From a virus, in IMG/VR virus record IMGVR_UViG_3300043419_000894, positions 1 through 20,990 of that record: 20,990 bases of DNA, one strand, 5' to 3'. Shown here in pieces: positions 1-6,847 of the stretch. Made by a program: the position numbers and the translations under genes. How positions within the stretch are numbered: position 1 is the stretch's first letter; each line of letters starts with the position of its first letter. The notes beneath the pieces were generated by a model. It did no database searches. It was not told where the DNA came from and worked only from the letters and a program-made list of their open reading frames with translations.

Positions 1-1
1 T

Positions 2-508
2 AACCAGTTATTGGTGAACAAAGTTTCAATTGAAGAAGGGGAGTCCTATCCAAATGAAGAATTACACGAAAACATTTCTAAACTAATCTTTACTGATAAA
101 ACATCTAGCAACATTGACACAATCGTTGAGGCAACTGCTAGTATCATCAATTACATGAAAACAAACAAGGCAAAAGAGGTTAATGAATCTATCGATTTAC
201 CTAGTAGCATGATTTCAACAATCATGGTGGATAAATACAATGAAAAGTATTCAACTTTAGACGAATCTGAAAGACAAATCCTTAAAGCTTTGATTGATTC
301 AGATGATGTGAAGAAAAAAGAAGTTTATTCTGTCACGCTTAGAGAATGTATCGATTTAATTGATGTTAAGTTGGTTGAGTCTGATTTAGATGCAAAGGAC
401 AAACTATTGCGTGTTAAAGATAAACTGTTAAATGATAAACAAGAGGTTAACGAAGATTTCTTCAAAAACATATCAAAATTGGTTGAACTAAAAAACAGCT
501 TAAAATAA
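2..508 (+). CDS. Unknown helical protein, 5' end outside the window
   Basis: The frame is open to the left edge (codons for N-Q-L-L precede the first possible TTG at 11), so the gene almost certainly begins upstream and only its C-terminal ~168 residues are seen. The visible part is charged and mostly helical by composition, with no membrane segment, cysteine cluster or catalytic motif. It ends with a Lys/Glu-rich stretch (VELKNSLK). It precedes, in the same direction, two small genes and then the prohead protease. In T4 that interval follows the portal gene and holds small prohead core proteins, so a head-morphogenesis role is possible. That rests on position only. I do not recognise the family. 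Confidence 0.7.
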   Translation, partial: NQLLVNKVSIEEGESYPNEELHENISKLIFTDKTSSNIDTIVEATASIINYMKTNKAKEVNESIDLPSSMISTIMVDKYNEKYSTLDESERQILKALIDSDDVKKKEVYSVTLRECIDLIDVKLVESDLDAKDKLLRVKDKLLNDKQEVNEDFFKNISKLVELKNSLK

Positions 509-535
509 CATCAATAATTTAATCCATTATAAAAA

Positions 536-766
536 ATGACAAGCGTTCCAAGTGAAAATATTTTAAAATTAAGAGCCTTAACAGAACAAATGTGTCTACA
601 AGGTCCAGATGATGACTATAAACAAGTTGTTTCACAATTAAAAGAAATTATTGATATTTGTAGAGAAGAAATTGAAAATACAAAAAACACAAAAACAAAG
701 ATAAAATGCTACGAAACTATGTGTTTCTCAATGGCAAACATATTAAACAATATTAAAACTTTTTAA
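536..766 (+). CDS. Small unknown protein (76 aa)
   Basis: An ATG start follows an A-rich leader 27 bases after the preceding stop. The stop lies two bases before the next ATG (769), so the two genes are probably co-transcribed and translationally linked. The product is a soluble, mainly helical small protein with three Cys residues (in MCLQ, DICRE and KCYETMCF), not spaced like a zinc site. No signal peptide or membrane segment is visible. It sits among head genes of a T4-like phage, but the family is not recognised and no function is assigned. Confidence 0.6.
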   Translation: MTSVPSENILKLRALTEQMCLQGPDDDYKQVVSQLKEIIDICREEIENTKNTKTKIKCYETMCFSMANILNNIKTF

Positions 767-768
767 CT

Positions 769-1104
769 ATGGCAGAAGAAAAAGACAGCTGGGGTGATTA
801 CAGCAAGTTAGTTCTAAAAGAATTAGAACGCCTTAATGATAACCACGAAAAAATGCGTTCAGATTTTGATGCGAGGCTTAATGAAATGAACCTTAAATTA
901 AATGATGTAAAAGGCGTAGAAAAAACCGTTACAGTTAACTCAGCGTGGATTGATAAGGTTAACGATGTTTGGTCACCGACTCAAATGAAAGAAGCAAAAG
1001 ATGAAATCTATAAACAAAAAAGTCGTTGGGTTGCTGCTATAGCTATAGTGACATTTGTTCAGATTTTAGTTGGGTTGGTTATTTCTCTTTGGGGAAAATT
1101 ATAA
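769..1104 (+). CDS. Small coiled-coil protein with C-terminal membrane anchor (XhlA/holin-accessory-like architecture)
   Basis: The 111-residue protein has a charged, heptad-like N-terminal two thirds (roughly residues 5-60, rich in Lys, Glu, Leu and Asn). One strongly hydrophobic segment follows near the C-terminus (about residues 87-108, AAIAIVTFVQILVGLVISLW), ending in a Lys-containing tail. A soluble coiled coil followed by one terminal membrane helix is the layout of XhlA-type hemolysin/holin-accessory proteins and of several small phage membrane proteins. The call is architectural, not a recognised homology. It starts two bases after the previous stop and is the last gene before a promoter and an independent unit. 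It might instead be a prohead initiation or membrane-docking protein, given its place upstream of the protease. Confidence 0.55.
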   Translation: MAEEKDSWGDYSKLVLKELERLNDNHEKMRSDFDARLNEMNLKLNDVKGVEKTVTVNSAWIDKVNDVWSPTQMKEAKDEIYKQKSRWVAAIAIVTFVQILVGLVISLWGKL

Positions 1105-1116
1105 TTAAAAATAGTA

Positions 1117-1148
1117 TTTGACTTCCTGGAAAAAATTACCTATATTTG
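1117..1148 (+). promoter_or_regulatory. Bacteroidota vegetative-type promoter
   Basis: TTTG at 1117-1120 and TATATTTG at 1141-1148 are separated by 20 bases. This matches the Bacteroidetes -33 TTTG / -7 TAnnTTTG consensus. The -7 box ends 16 bases before the ATG at 1165, implying a leader of about ten bases. The same two elements with the same 20-base spacing occur on the other strand at 6848-6878. Confidence 0.6.
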
Positions 1149-1164
1149 TATAAAAATACCAGGT

Positions 1165-1608
1165 ATGAAAACAGGAAAAGAATTAAGAATCAACAAATTT
1201 AAAAACTACAATGTAGTTTTCGGGAGTGTAAACAATAAGAACCCAAAAGCAATCTACATTAACATATCAGCATGGGCTGAGCCGTTAAAAGATTATGACG
1301 TAAATTACACTAGGGTTATTAAAGACATTAATAAGAAAACAAGACAATGTTTGTTTAATTATTTTGCGTCAAACCCTCAAACAGATTTTGTAAAAGAAAA
1401 CACGATAGTGGATTTGGATATTAGAGAGTCTGGAATAAGATACGGAAAACGTAGCTTTATGAATTGTGAGGTAACATTATTTCTATCAACAGAGTTATCG
1501 GTTAACTCTGAGCGAATGAAAAACAATTTAGATGATGTGACACCTTTGATAATTAAATCAGTTTTTGAAAACGATAATACTTTCAAATTCCATAGGAAAA
1601 AGATATAA
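1165..1608 (+). CDS. Unknown protein (147 aa) in a self-contained moron-like unit
   Basis: The ATG lies just downstream of a host-type promoter (1117-1148), and a strong hairpin terminator follows the stop (1626-1654). The gene thus looks like an independent transcription unit inserted between head genes. The product is soluble, basic at both ends (MKTGKELRINKFK at the start, KFHRKKI at the end), with alternating hydrophobic stretches suggesting beta strands in the middle. There is no signal peptide, membrane segment or recognised catalytic motif. The promoter class implies early or constitutive expression, unlike the protease, scaffold and capsid genes. An accessory or host-takeover role is possible; no function is assigned. 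Confidence 0.65.
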   Translation: MKTGKELRINKFKNYNVVFGSVNNKNPKAIYINISAWAEPLKDYDVNYTRVIKDINKKTRQCLFNYFASNPQTDFVKENTIVDLDIRESGIRYGKRSFMNCEVTLFLSTELSVNSERMKNNLDDVTPLIIKSVFENDNTFKFHRKKI

Positions 1609-1625
1609 TAAATAAGAATATTAAG

Positions 1626-1654
1626 CCCTCGACATGTGTGTCGGGGGTTTTTTT
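1626..1654 (+). terminator. Rho-independent terminator after the 147-aa gene
   Basis: A nine-base-pair stem (CCCTCGACA with TGTCGGGGG, one T-G wobble) closes a TGTG loop and is followed by seven T residues. It is the most G+C-rich hairpin in the head region and lies 18 bases after the stop. Confidence 0.85.
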
Positions 1655-1666
1655 ATTAAATGAGTA

Positions 1667-1674
1667 TATTTATA
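1667..1674 (+). promoter_or_regulatory. Candidate phage late promoter box TATTTATA (protease)
   Basis: This is an exact TATTTATA in the sense of the protease gene, 19 bases before its ATG and directly after the upstream terminator. The same box, same orientation, recurs at 8624, 10418, 13854 and 18498 on the other strand. No conserved -35 element is visible, as in T4-type late promoters. Confidence 0.5.
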
Positions 1675-1693
1675 TCTATAAAGACTAGCAAAC

Positions 1694-2419
1694 ATGGATA
1701 TAAATTATAAAGATTTTAAAGTACTAAAACGTGGTGAAAGTGGTTGGGGTGGATTAATCGAGCATGATGCTGGTTATATCTCTCCAGACGAACCAAGAAA
1801 CCAACCTTTTATCAATGAGATAAAAAAACTAGACGGTGGGAATAGACTAGCGATAGTTGAGCCACTTATTGTTTACGTGGTATTGCAAAAATACGGTATC
1901 CTAAACCGTAATGGTAGAATCTATCCAGAAGCTATCTTAAAAAACCAAGACAGATTATATCAACAAGCAATTAAAGAAAGAAGAGCTGTAGGTGAATTAG
2001 ACCATCCAGAATCTTCTATCATTGCTGGTGATAGAATTTCACACAATATTATTGAAACATGGTGGGAAGGCCAAACACTTATGGGTAAGATGGAAATCTT
2101 GATGACACCTGGTTTTATTAACTATGGTATTGTATCAACCAAAGGTGATGAAGTAGCTAACCTTTTAAGAAACAGAATTAAGATTGGTGTTTCTTCTAGA
2201 GGTGTTGGTTCATTGAAAGAAGGTAGGGATGGTGAGCAAATCGTACAGGACGATTTCGAGATTATTTGTTGGGATGTCGTTACTGCACCATCTACACCAG
2301 ATGCTTGGATTTTCAGAAGTCACGAAGAGACAAAACCTTATGTAGAGAACGTAGAAACTAAAAAACCAATGTTAAAAGAAAACTTATTAAATGATTTGGA
2401 TAAATTTTTATCTGAATAA
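1694..2419 (+). CDS. 21: Prohead core protease, T4 gp21-like
   Basis: This is the serine protease that digests the scaffold and trims capsid proteins during head maturation. The family's two motif blocks are visible: GELDHPESSI with His104, and IGVSSRGVGS with Ser167/Ser168. A third block, WDVVTAPSTPDA (Asp194), follows, as in T4 gp21-type prohead peptidases. At 241 residues it is slightly longer than T4 gp21. The extra C-terminus contains MLKE-N (cut after Glu229), which resembles the predicted capsid cleavage site and could be an autocleavage point. The gene is immediately followed by scaffold and major capsid protein in the classical 21-22-23 order. A TATTTATA box precedes it. Residue roles come from family knowledge; none is tested here. 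Confidence 0.9.
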   Translation: MDINYKDFKVLKRGESGWGGLIEHDAGYISPDEPRNQPFINEIKKLDGGNRLAIVEPLIVYVVLQKYGILNRNGRIYPEAILKNQDRLYQQAIKERRAVGELDHPESSIIAGDRISHNIIETWWEGQTLMGKMEILMTPGFINYGIVSTKGDEVANLLRNRIKIGVSSRGVGSLKEGRDGEQIVQDDFEIICWDVVTAPSTPDAWIFRSHEETKPYVENVETKKPMLKENLLNDLDKFLSE

Positions 2420-2421
2420 GT

Positions 2422-2459
2422 CATTTTTTTGAGTTTATTTTGAAAAAAAAATGTTTTTT
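2422..2459 (+). terminator. Weak A/T hairpin after the protease gene
   Basis: CATTTTTTT (2422-2430) can pair with AAAAAAATG (2445-2453), and six T residues follow. The stem is almost entirely A-T, so this would be a weak or partial terminator at best. It separates the protease from the scaffold promoter region. Confidence 0.25.
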
Positions 2460-2472
2460 GGTTAAATCACAT

Positions 2473-2480
2473 ATATTTAT
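2473..2480 (+). promoter_or_regulatory. Variant late box TATTTATT (scaffold/capsid)
   Basis: One base differs from TATTTATA. It sits in the 122-base gap before the scaffold gene, on the gene's sense strand. A hairpin in the leader (2487-2502) follows within ten bases. The box also fits the first seven bases of host TAnnTTTG when read as TATATTTA, so host polymerase use is not excluded. Confidence 0.35.
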
Positions 2481-2486
2481 TAACAA

Positions 2487-2502
2487 ATGAGAACTATCTC
2501 AT
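2487..2502 (+). other. Hairpin in the 5' leader of scaffold mRNA
   Basis: A perfect inverted repeat (ATGAGA, loop ACTA, TCTCAT) lies just downstream of the TATTTATT box and would be at or near the 5' end of a transcript begun there. No U-tract follows, so it is not a terminator. Stabilisation of the scaffold/capsid mRNA is a possible role, inferred only. Confidence 0.4.
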
Positions 2503-2541
2503 AGTTTATCTAATAAAAAAAACTAAAACAAAAAAGATAAA

Positions 2542-3735
2542 ATGGCAGACAAAAAATCAATATTAGAAGAAGCGTTATTGGATATTAAAAATATTCAAAG
2601 TGCTCTTAATGCCAACACTAAAGAAATACTTCGTAGCGTTGCTAAAGAAGAAATTAACGGTGTGGTGAAAGAATCTCTAATCGATGAGGTTTACGAAGAA
2701 GAAGAATTAGAATTGGAACCAGCTGAAATGGGTGGTAAAGAAGAAGGTTCTGAAGAAGATGGCTTAGGCGACATTGAAAGCTCAGAAGAGGAACCAGAAA
2801 TGGGTTCTGAATTAGGAATGGACACTGATGTGTTAGGTGGAGCAGAAATGGATATGACCGCAGCGTCTGATGATGACGTAATCGCAATTTACAAAAAATT
2901 GAGTGGCGAAGACGAAATCGAAATCGTGGGTGACGAAATTCACTTGAATATCTCTGAACCAGGAGAGTACATAGTTAAAACTGGTGGTGAAGAAGCAGAG
3001 GAAGAAGAATTGGAATTGGAACCAGCTGAAATGGGTGGTGAAGAAGAAGAATCTGACGATGTGGAATACGAAATCGAAATGGGTGATGACGAAGAAGAAG
3101 AAAGCGAAATCCCTACTGACTTAGTACCAGCTGATGGTGAAGAAGATGAAGAGGAAGTTGAAGATGATGATGAAGTTGAGGCGTTAGAAGAAAAGATTAG
3201 TATTGGAACAGGAATGAGTGTAGGTACTCACCGTAACAAAACTGGTGCTGGTTCTATCGGAGCTCAAGAGAATCCAAAATCTATGAACGAATCTGCAAAA
3301 GCAAAACAATTAGTTTCTGAAACAACAAAAAAATATAATACTCTATTAACTGAGGCTAGAAAACTAAAAACTGAGAACGAAGAGTTCAGAAGTGCACTTA
3401 GAGAATTTAGAACTAAATTAGTAGAAACTGTAGTGTTCAATTCAAATCTTACTTATGTAACGAAATTGTTCCTTGAGCATTCAACAACTAAGGCTGAGAA
3501 AGATGCAATCATCAAACGTTTTGATGAAGCTGCAAATCTTAAAGAGTCTAAAAAACTTTACAAAACTATTGGTGGCGAATTGGAATCAAGAAAACCAATT
3601 AACGAATCAGTAGAAAGTAAAATCATTAAAGAGGCGACTACAAGTACTTCAAAACAATTAAACGAAAGTACAGCATATGTTGACCCTTCAACAAAGAGAA
3701 TCATGGATTTGATTAGCAGAGTTGAAAAAAGATAA
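2542..3735 (+). CDS. 22: Prohead scaffold protein, T4 gp22-like
   Basis: This is the internal core on which the capsid is assembled and which the protease then removes. The assignment rests on position between protease and major capsid protein, length (397 aa), and composition. A helical N-terminus (1-50) is followed by an extremely Glu/Asp-rich region (about 52-215), then a basic, coiled-coil C-terminal half (about 250-397). The acidic block contains a near-identical 12-13 residue repeat (EEELELEPAEMGG near 53-65 and 154-166). Several sites fit the T4 core protease pattern (Leu/Ile-x-Glu before Ala or Ser): after Glu10, Glu271, Glu335, Glu355, Glu364 and Glu375. Sequence similarity to T4 gp22 itself is weak, as usual for scaffolds. 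Confidence 0.8.
   Translation: MADKKSILEEALLDIKNIQSALNANTKEILRSVAKEEINGVVKESLIDEVYEEEELELEPAEMGGKEEGSEEDGLGDIESSEEEPEMGSELGMDTDVLGGAEMDMTAASDDDVIAIYKKLSGEDEIEIVGDEIHLNISEPGEYIVKTGGEEAEEEELELEPAEMGGEEEESDDVEYEIEMGDDEEEESEIPTDLVPADGEEDEEEVEDDDEVEALEEKISIGTGMSVGTHRNKTGAGSIGAQENPKSMNESAKAKQLVSETTKKYNTLLTEARKLKTENEEFRSALREFRTKLVETVVFNSNLTYVTKLFLEHSTTKAEKDAIIKRFDEAANLKESKKLYKTIGGELESRKPINESVESKIIKEATTSTSKQLNESTAYVDPSTKRIMDLISRVEKR
2701..3039 (+). repeat. 36-base direct repeat within the scaffold gene
   Basis: Bases 2701-2736 and 3004-3039 are the same except for one position (an A/G change in a Leu codon), with a 303-base period. They encode EELELEPAEMGG twice, in frame. This suggests an internal duplication or recombinational copying in the acidic domain. 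In-frame loss or gain would change scaffold length by about 101 residues. Confidence 0.8.
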
Positions 3736-3772
3736 TAACCTAACAATAAAAAAATAAAACAAAAAACAAATT

Positions 3773-5590
3773 ATGTCACATTTATTAACATCTGGACAGG
3801 TTGGTAACATCGGATTAAACCACATGAAGGCTATCCGTAAAGAAACACAATCTAAATGGGATTCATTAGGATTCCTAGACGGTCTAAAAGGACACGTTAA
3901 AGAAAACATCGCTCAGTTGTATGAAAACCAAGCGTCTACATTATTAACTGAAAACACTACTACTAACTCTTCTGGTTCTTTCGAAACAGTTGTGTTCCCA
4001 ATTGTACGTAGAGTATTCTCTAAATTATTAGCTAATGATATCGTATCTGTACAAGCTATGAACATGCCAATCGGTAAATTGTTCTACTTCGTTCCAGTTA
4101 CTTCTCAACGTGTTGACGCTGCTGGTGCTGCTGGAAGCCCTTACGGTACTAACGGTACTTGGACTCCTCAATACTCTGCTCACACAGCTATGAACGGTGG
4201 TGTTCCATCTTGTATTAGTCAAACTAACTGTGCTGTTACAGCATTTGAAGGTAAAAACTTATACGATGCATTCTACAATGACGGTTTATTTGATAACTCA
4301 AAAGGTACTCTTACAATCGTTGCTGGTGGATACAACACTTACACATTAGGTACAACTGGTGCTTATTCTGTTGCAGCTCCTTCTGCTACATTGCCTACTG
4401 CTAATGATGGTTCATTAAGAGGTATCATTATCGGAATCACTGGATTCTCTCCAAGTGTACACGCTAAACAAGTTATGACTGGTGCTAACGGTGACCCAAT
4501 GGATACTGAATCATTCTTGGCTTCATTACACGTATTGACTTCAGCTCCAATCTTAGATAGAGATGGTAACGTTATCATCGCTACTGGAAAAGAAGTTCCT
4601 TTCCGTTTAGTAACTCAACAATATGGTAAAGGTATTGTAGACTATACATCATTAACTGATGCTACTGGTACTCTTTACGTAGAATTAGACTTACGTCACC
4701 CTGTTGGAACAACTGCTTCTGGAACTCTTACGTCTCCTGGAACATCTACTTACGATGGTTACGTTGGTGCTTCTGCATCTACTGTGTCTGCATTCACATT
4801 CACAACTGCATGGGCTGAATACGCTACATTAGAACTTGAAACTGAAATGGGAGAAGTATCTTTCAAATTAGACGAAGTTGTTGTTGCTGTTGAAGAAAGA
4901 AAATTACGTGCTACTTGGTCTCCAGAGCTTGCTCAAGACGTTAGTGCATTCCACAACATTGACGCAGAAGCTGAATTAACAGCTATGTTGTCAGAACAAG
5001 TTGCTGCTGAGATTGACCGTGAAATCCTTAGAGATATCCGTAAAGCTGCTGCATGGCAATTGAGATGGGATTACAATGGTTGGAGAAAAGCTGCAACATC
5101 TGCAAACCCATACACTCAAAAAGACTGGAACCAAACTTTAATCACTAGATTGAACCAAGTTTCTGCTCAAATCCACAAATCTACTCTTAGAGGTGGTGCT
5201 AACTTTATCGTAGTTTCTTCTGAAATCTCTGCTATCTTTGATGATTTAGAATACTTCCACGTAAGTGATGCTAACCCAGAGCAAGACCAATATAACATGG
5301 GTATCGAAAGAATCGGTTCATTATCTGGACGTTTCCAAGTATACAGAGACCCTTATGCACCAGCTTACTCAGTAATCATTGGTCACAAAGGTAAATCTTT
5401 ACTTGATACTGGTTATATCTACGCTCCATACGTGCCATTACAATTAACTCCAACGATGTACAATCCGTTCAACTTTGCTCCAGTTAAAGGTATCATGACA
5501 CGTTACGCTAAGAAAGTTGTTAACAACAGATTCTACGGTCACGTAAGAGTTGATGGTGTTCCAACATTTGATGTGAACGAATTAAGATAA
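3773..5590 (+). CDS. 23: Major capsid protein, T4 gp23-like
   Basis: This is the main shell subunit. Two regions align with T4 gp23 from memory. The first is the N-terminal block around LLTENTTTNSSG followed by VRRVFSKLLANDIVSVQAMN (matching the gp23 pattern of FLTE-A, MVRRAIP, FDICGVQPMN). The second is ELAQDVSAFHNIDAEAELT near residue 390, matching gp23 ELAQDLRAVHGMDADAELS. By this alignment the delta propeptide is residues 1-60, cut after Glu60 (L-T-E before Asn). At 605 residues it exceeds the 521 of T4 gp23. The extra length lies in a Gly/Thr/Ser/Ala-rich section of about residues 110-350, so an enlarged insertion domain is likely. An A-rich leader with no Shine-Dalgarno precedes the ATG. 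Codon use is regular, as expected of a highly expressed gene. Confidence 0.95.
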   Translation: MSHLLTSGQVGNIGLNHMKAIRKETQSKWDSLGFLDGLKGHVKENIAQLYENQASTLLTENTTTNSSGSFETVVFPIVRRVFSKLLANDIVSVQAMNMPIGKLFYFVPVTSQRVDAAGAAGSPYGTNGTWTPQYSAHTAMNGGVPSCISQTNCAVTAFEGKNLYDAFYNDGLFDNSKGTLTIVAGGYNTYTLGTTGAYSVAAPSATLPTANDGSLRGIIIGITGFSPSVHAKQVMTGANGDPMDTESFLASLHVLTSAPILDRDGNVIIATGKEVPFRLVTQQYGKGIVDYTSLTDATGTLYVELDLRHPVGTTASGTLTSPGTSTYDGYVGASASTVSAFTFTTAWAEYATLELETEMGEVSFKLDEVVVAVEERKLRATWSPELAQDVSAFHNIDAEAELTAMLSEQVAAEIDREILRDIRKAAAWQLRWDYNGWRKAATSANPYTQKDWNQTLITRLNQVSAQIHKSTLRGGANFIVVSSEISAIFDDLEYFHVSDANPEQDQYNMGIERIGSLSGRFQVYRDPYAPAYSVIIGHKGKSLLDTGYIYAPYVPLQLTPTMYNPFNFAPVKGIMTRYAKKVVNNRFYGHVRVDGVPTFDVNELR

Positions 5591-5613
5591 TCAATAATCT
5601 TATATAAACTTAA

Positions 5614-5641
5614 AAGGCTAGTCGAAAGATTAGCCTTTTTT
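5614..5641. terminator. Terminator between capsid gene and HNH gene, probably bidirectional
   Basis: A ten-base-pair stem (AAGGCTAGTC with GATTAGCCTT, one G-T wobble) is closed by a GAAA tetraloop. Six T residues follow on the + strand, and flanking A residues give a short T-run on the - strand. It lies between converging stops at 5590 and 5650. Confidence 0.85.
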
Positions 5642-5649
5642 GTTTTATA

Positions 5650-6150
5650 TTACTTTTCTTTTATCATTTTCTCCCACCAAGTTAGATTCTCATCTTCTTT
5701 GGTATATTCATCTAAATAAGTAATATCTAGTTCCCATTTATGTCGTGACCTTTTAAAGTATGTGTCAAAAGCACTTACTAAATAATCTTTAGCTTCATCT
5801 TCAGTTATTCCATTAACTTTCATTAATTGTTGTAATACAATTTCACTTTCACCATTTATTTGGGCTAAGCCTGGATGTTTTACTTTATGACAATTAGGAC
5901 ATAAGGAAATTAACCCTACAAGTTTTTGAATAAGAGTTTCATCGTTATAGTCCCAAATCTCGTGACACTCTACATTGTGGTTATAACCTTGGTTTTTCCC
6001 AGTATCACCACATATTTCACATTTATTGTCAGCGGCTTCATATGATTTTTTTCTTATAATATCCCATTCTTTTTTTGTAACGTTACTTCTAACGTTGCTG
6101 TACCAAGATGTCGATGGTACTATTTCCGATGTTAATTTGTAGTCTTTCAT
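5650..6150 (-). CDS. HNH endonuclease
   Basis: The 166-residue protein carries a clear zinc-supported HNH module: Cys44-x2-Cys47, the His63-Glu64 block (ECHEIWDY), then LCPNCHKVKH with Cys84, Cys87, His88 and His92. These are the metal and catalytic positions of the ECxxCG...HExW...CxxCHxxKH type often called phage HNH or McrA-like nucleases. The N-terminal 40 and C-terminal 65 residues have no recognised domain. Its ATG overlaps the stop of the upstream gene (ATGA), so it is translated with the PD-(D/E)XK-like partner. It could be a free-standing homing nuclease next to the capsid gene, or part of a two-nuclease exclusion cassette. Confidence 0.88.
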   Translation of the reverse strand: MKDYKLTSEIVPSTSWYSNVRSNVTKKEWDIIRKKSYEAADNKCEICGDTGKNQGYNHNVECHEIWDYNDETLIQKLVGLISLCPNCHKVKHPGLAQINGESEIVLQQLMKVNGITEDEAKDYLVSAFDTYFKRSRHKWELDITYLDEYTKEDENLTWWEKMIKEK

Positions 6151-6704
6151 ATTAATTTTATCAATTCTTCGTAATTTGAAAATGGTTTAACCTTATATAG
6201 ACCAGTAAATGCCGTTTTGGTACCTCTAGCTTTTAATGACGGGCTCAATATTTCGTCATCAGATTGGTATTTGTTTAAATCTTCTGGACTAGCAACACCT
6301 AGAATACAAAATTTTTCATCGTCTAATCTTATGATGATTATCTCTGGTTTTTCTGATTGTTTAAAAATTATTGGGTATTTTCCTAATTCAACGGTTTTGA
6401 TACCAATATTCAACCCAATACTGGATAAGTCTGGTACGTGGTAATCGTTTGAGTCCCCGACACTTAAATCGACAAATTCTTTACCAATATACTGACTTAA
6501 AGCCAATTCACCACCAGTGCCAGTTCGCCATCGTTTAGCTTCATTAAAAGAATCGACTACGTGGTGTGATTCATTTTTCTTTTTAACCATTACATTCTTT
6601 ACAAACTCATCAAGTCTTTTTGAATTGTTGTCAGTTAACGTAACTGTTCGTTCAGAGGAAATTAATGAATTTGTTAAGTATTTGTAAATTAATTTCGATA
6701 ACAT
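6147..6704 (-). CDS. Putative PD-(D/E)XK-like nuclease or restriction-like protein
   Basis: The ATG at 6704 is chosen over a TTG at 6707 because it overlaps the stop of a 42-aa gene (TGATG), giving 185 residues. A weak nuclease-fold pattern is visible: Glu66 in a Gly-rich helix start (TGTGGELALSQ), Pro91-Asp92 (HVPDLSSIGLN), then Gly-Ile-Lys103 (GIKTVE). In a true PD-(D/E)XK site the residue two before Lys is Asp or Glu; here it is Gly, so catalysis is uncertain. A metal ligand could come from Glu66 or Glu106. The hydrophobic EIIIIRLD strand after it is typical of the fold. The gene overlaps an HNH nuclease downstream, which supports a nuclease context. The family is not confidently recognised. 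Confidence 0.55.
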   Translation of the reverse strand: MLSKLIYKYLTNSLISSERTVTLTDNNSKRLDEFVKNVMVKKKNESHHVVDSFNEAKRWRTGTGGELALSQYIGKEFVDLSVGDSNDYHVPDLSSIGLNIGIKTVELGKYPIIFKQSEKPEIIIIRLDDEKFCILGVASPEDLNKYQSDDEILSPSLKARGTKTAFTGLYKVKPFSNYEELIKLI

Positions 6705-6832
6705 CAATCGTTTTCTGTAATAAAATTCTTAACCATTTCTCTAATGATTTGACCTAGTTGTTGGTCATTTGGAGTTGTTTCCACCAATTCGATTATATCT
6801 TGTAAGAATTCATTTGGGTTTTTATCTTCCAT
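6704..6832 (-). CDS. Small acidic protein (42 aa), first gene of the nuclease cassette
   Basis: The reading frame starts MEDKNPNEFLQDII and ends MVKNFITEND. It has 42 codons and its TGA overlaps the ATG of the next gene. A host-type promoter (-7 box at 6848-6855) ends 15 bases before its ATG. Position, overlap and codon use argue for a real gene despite its size. The product is acidic and helical with no recognised domain. Being first in a two-nuclease operon, it could be a regulator, partner or inhibitor of the nucleases, but this is only inference from order. Confidence 0.6.
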   Translation of the reverse strand: MEDKNPNEFLQDIIELVETTPNDQQLGQIIREMVKNFITEND

Positions 6833-6847
6833 GTTGATTATTTTCTA

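Noticed and set aside
6705-6707. TTG start for the PD-(D/E)XK-like gene
   Set aside because: The ATG directly after it overlaps the upstream stop and is the more usual start.
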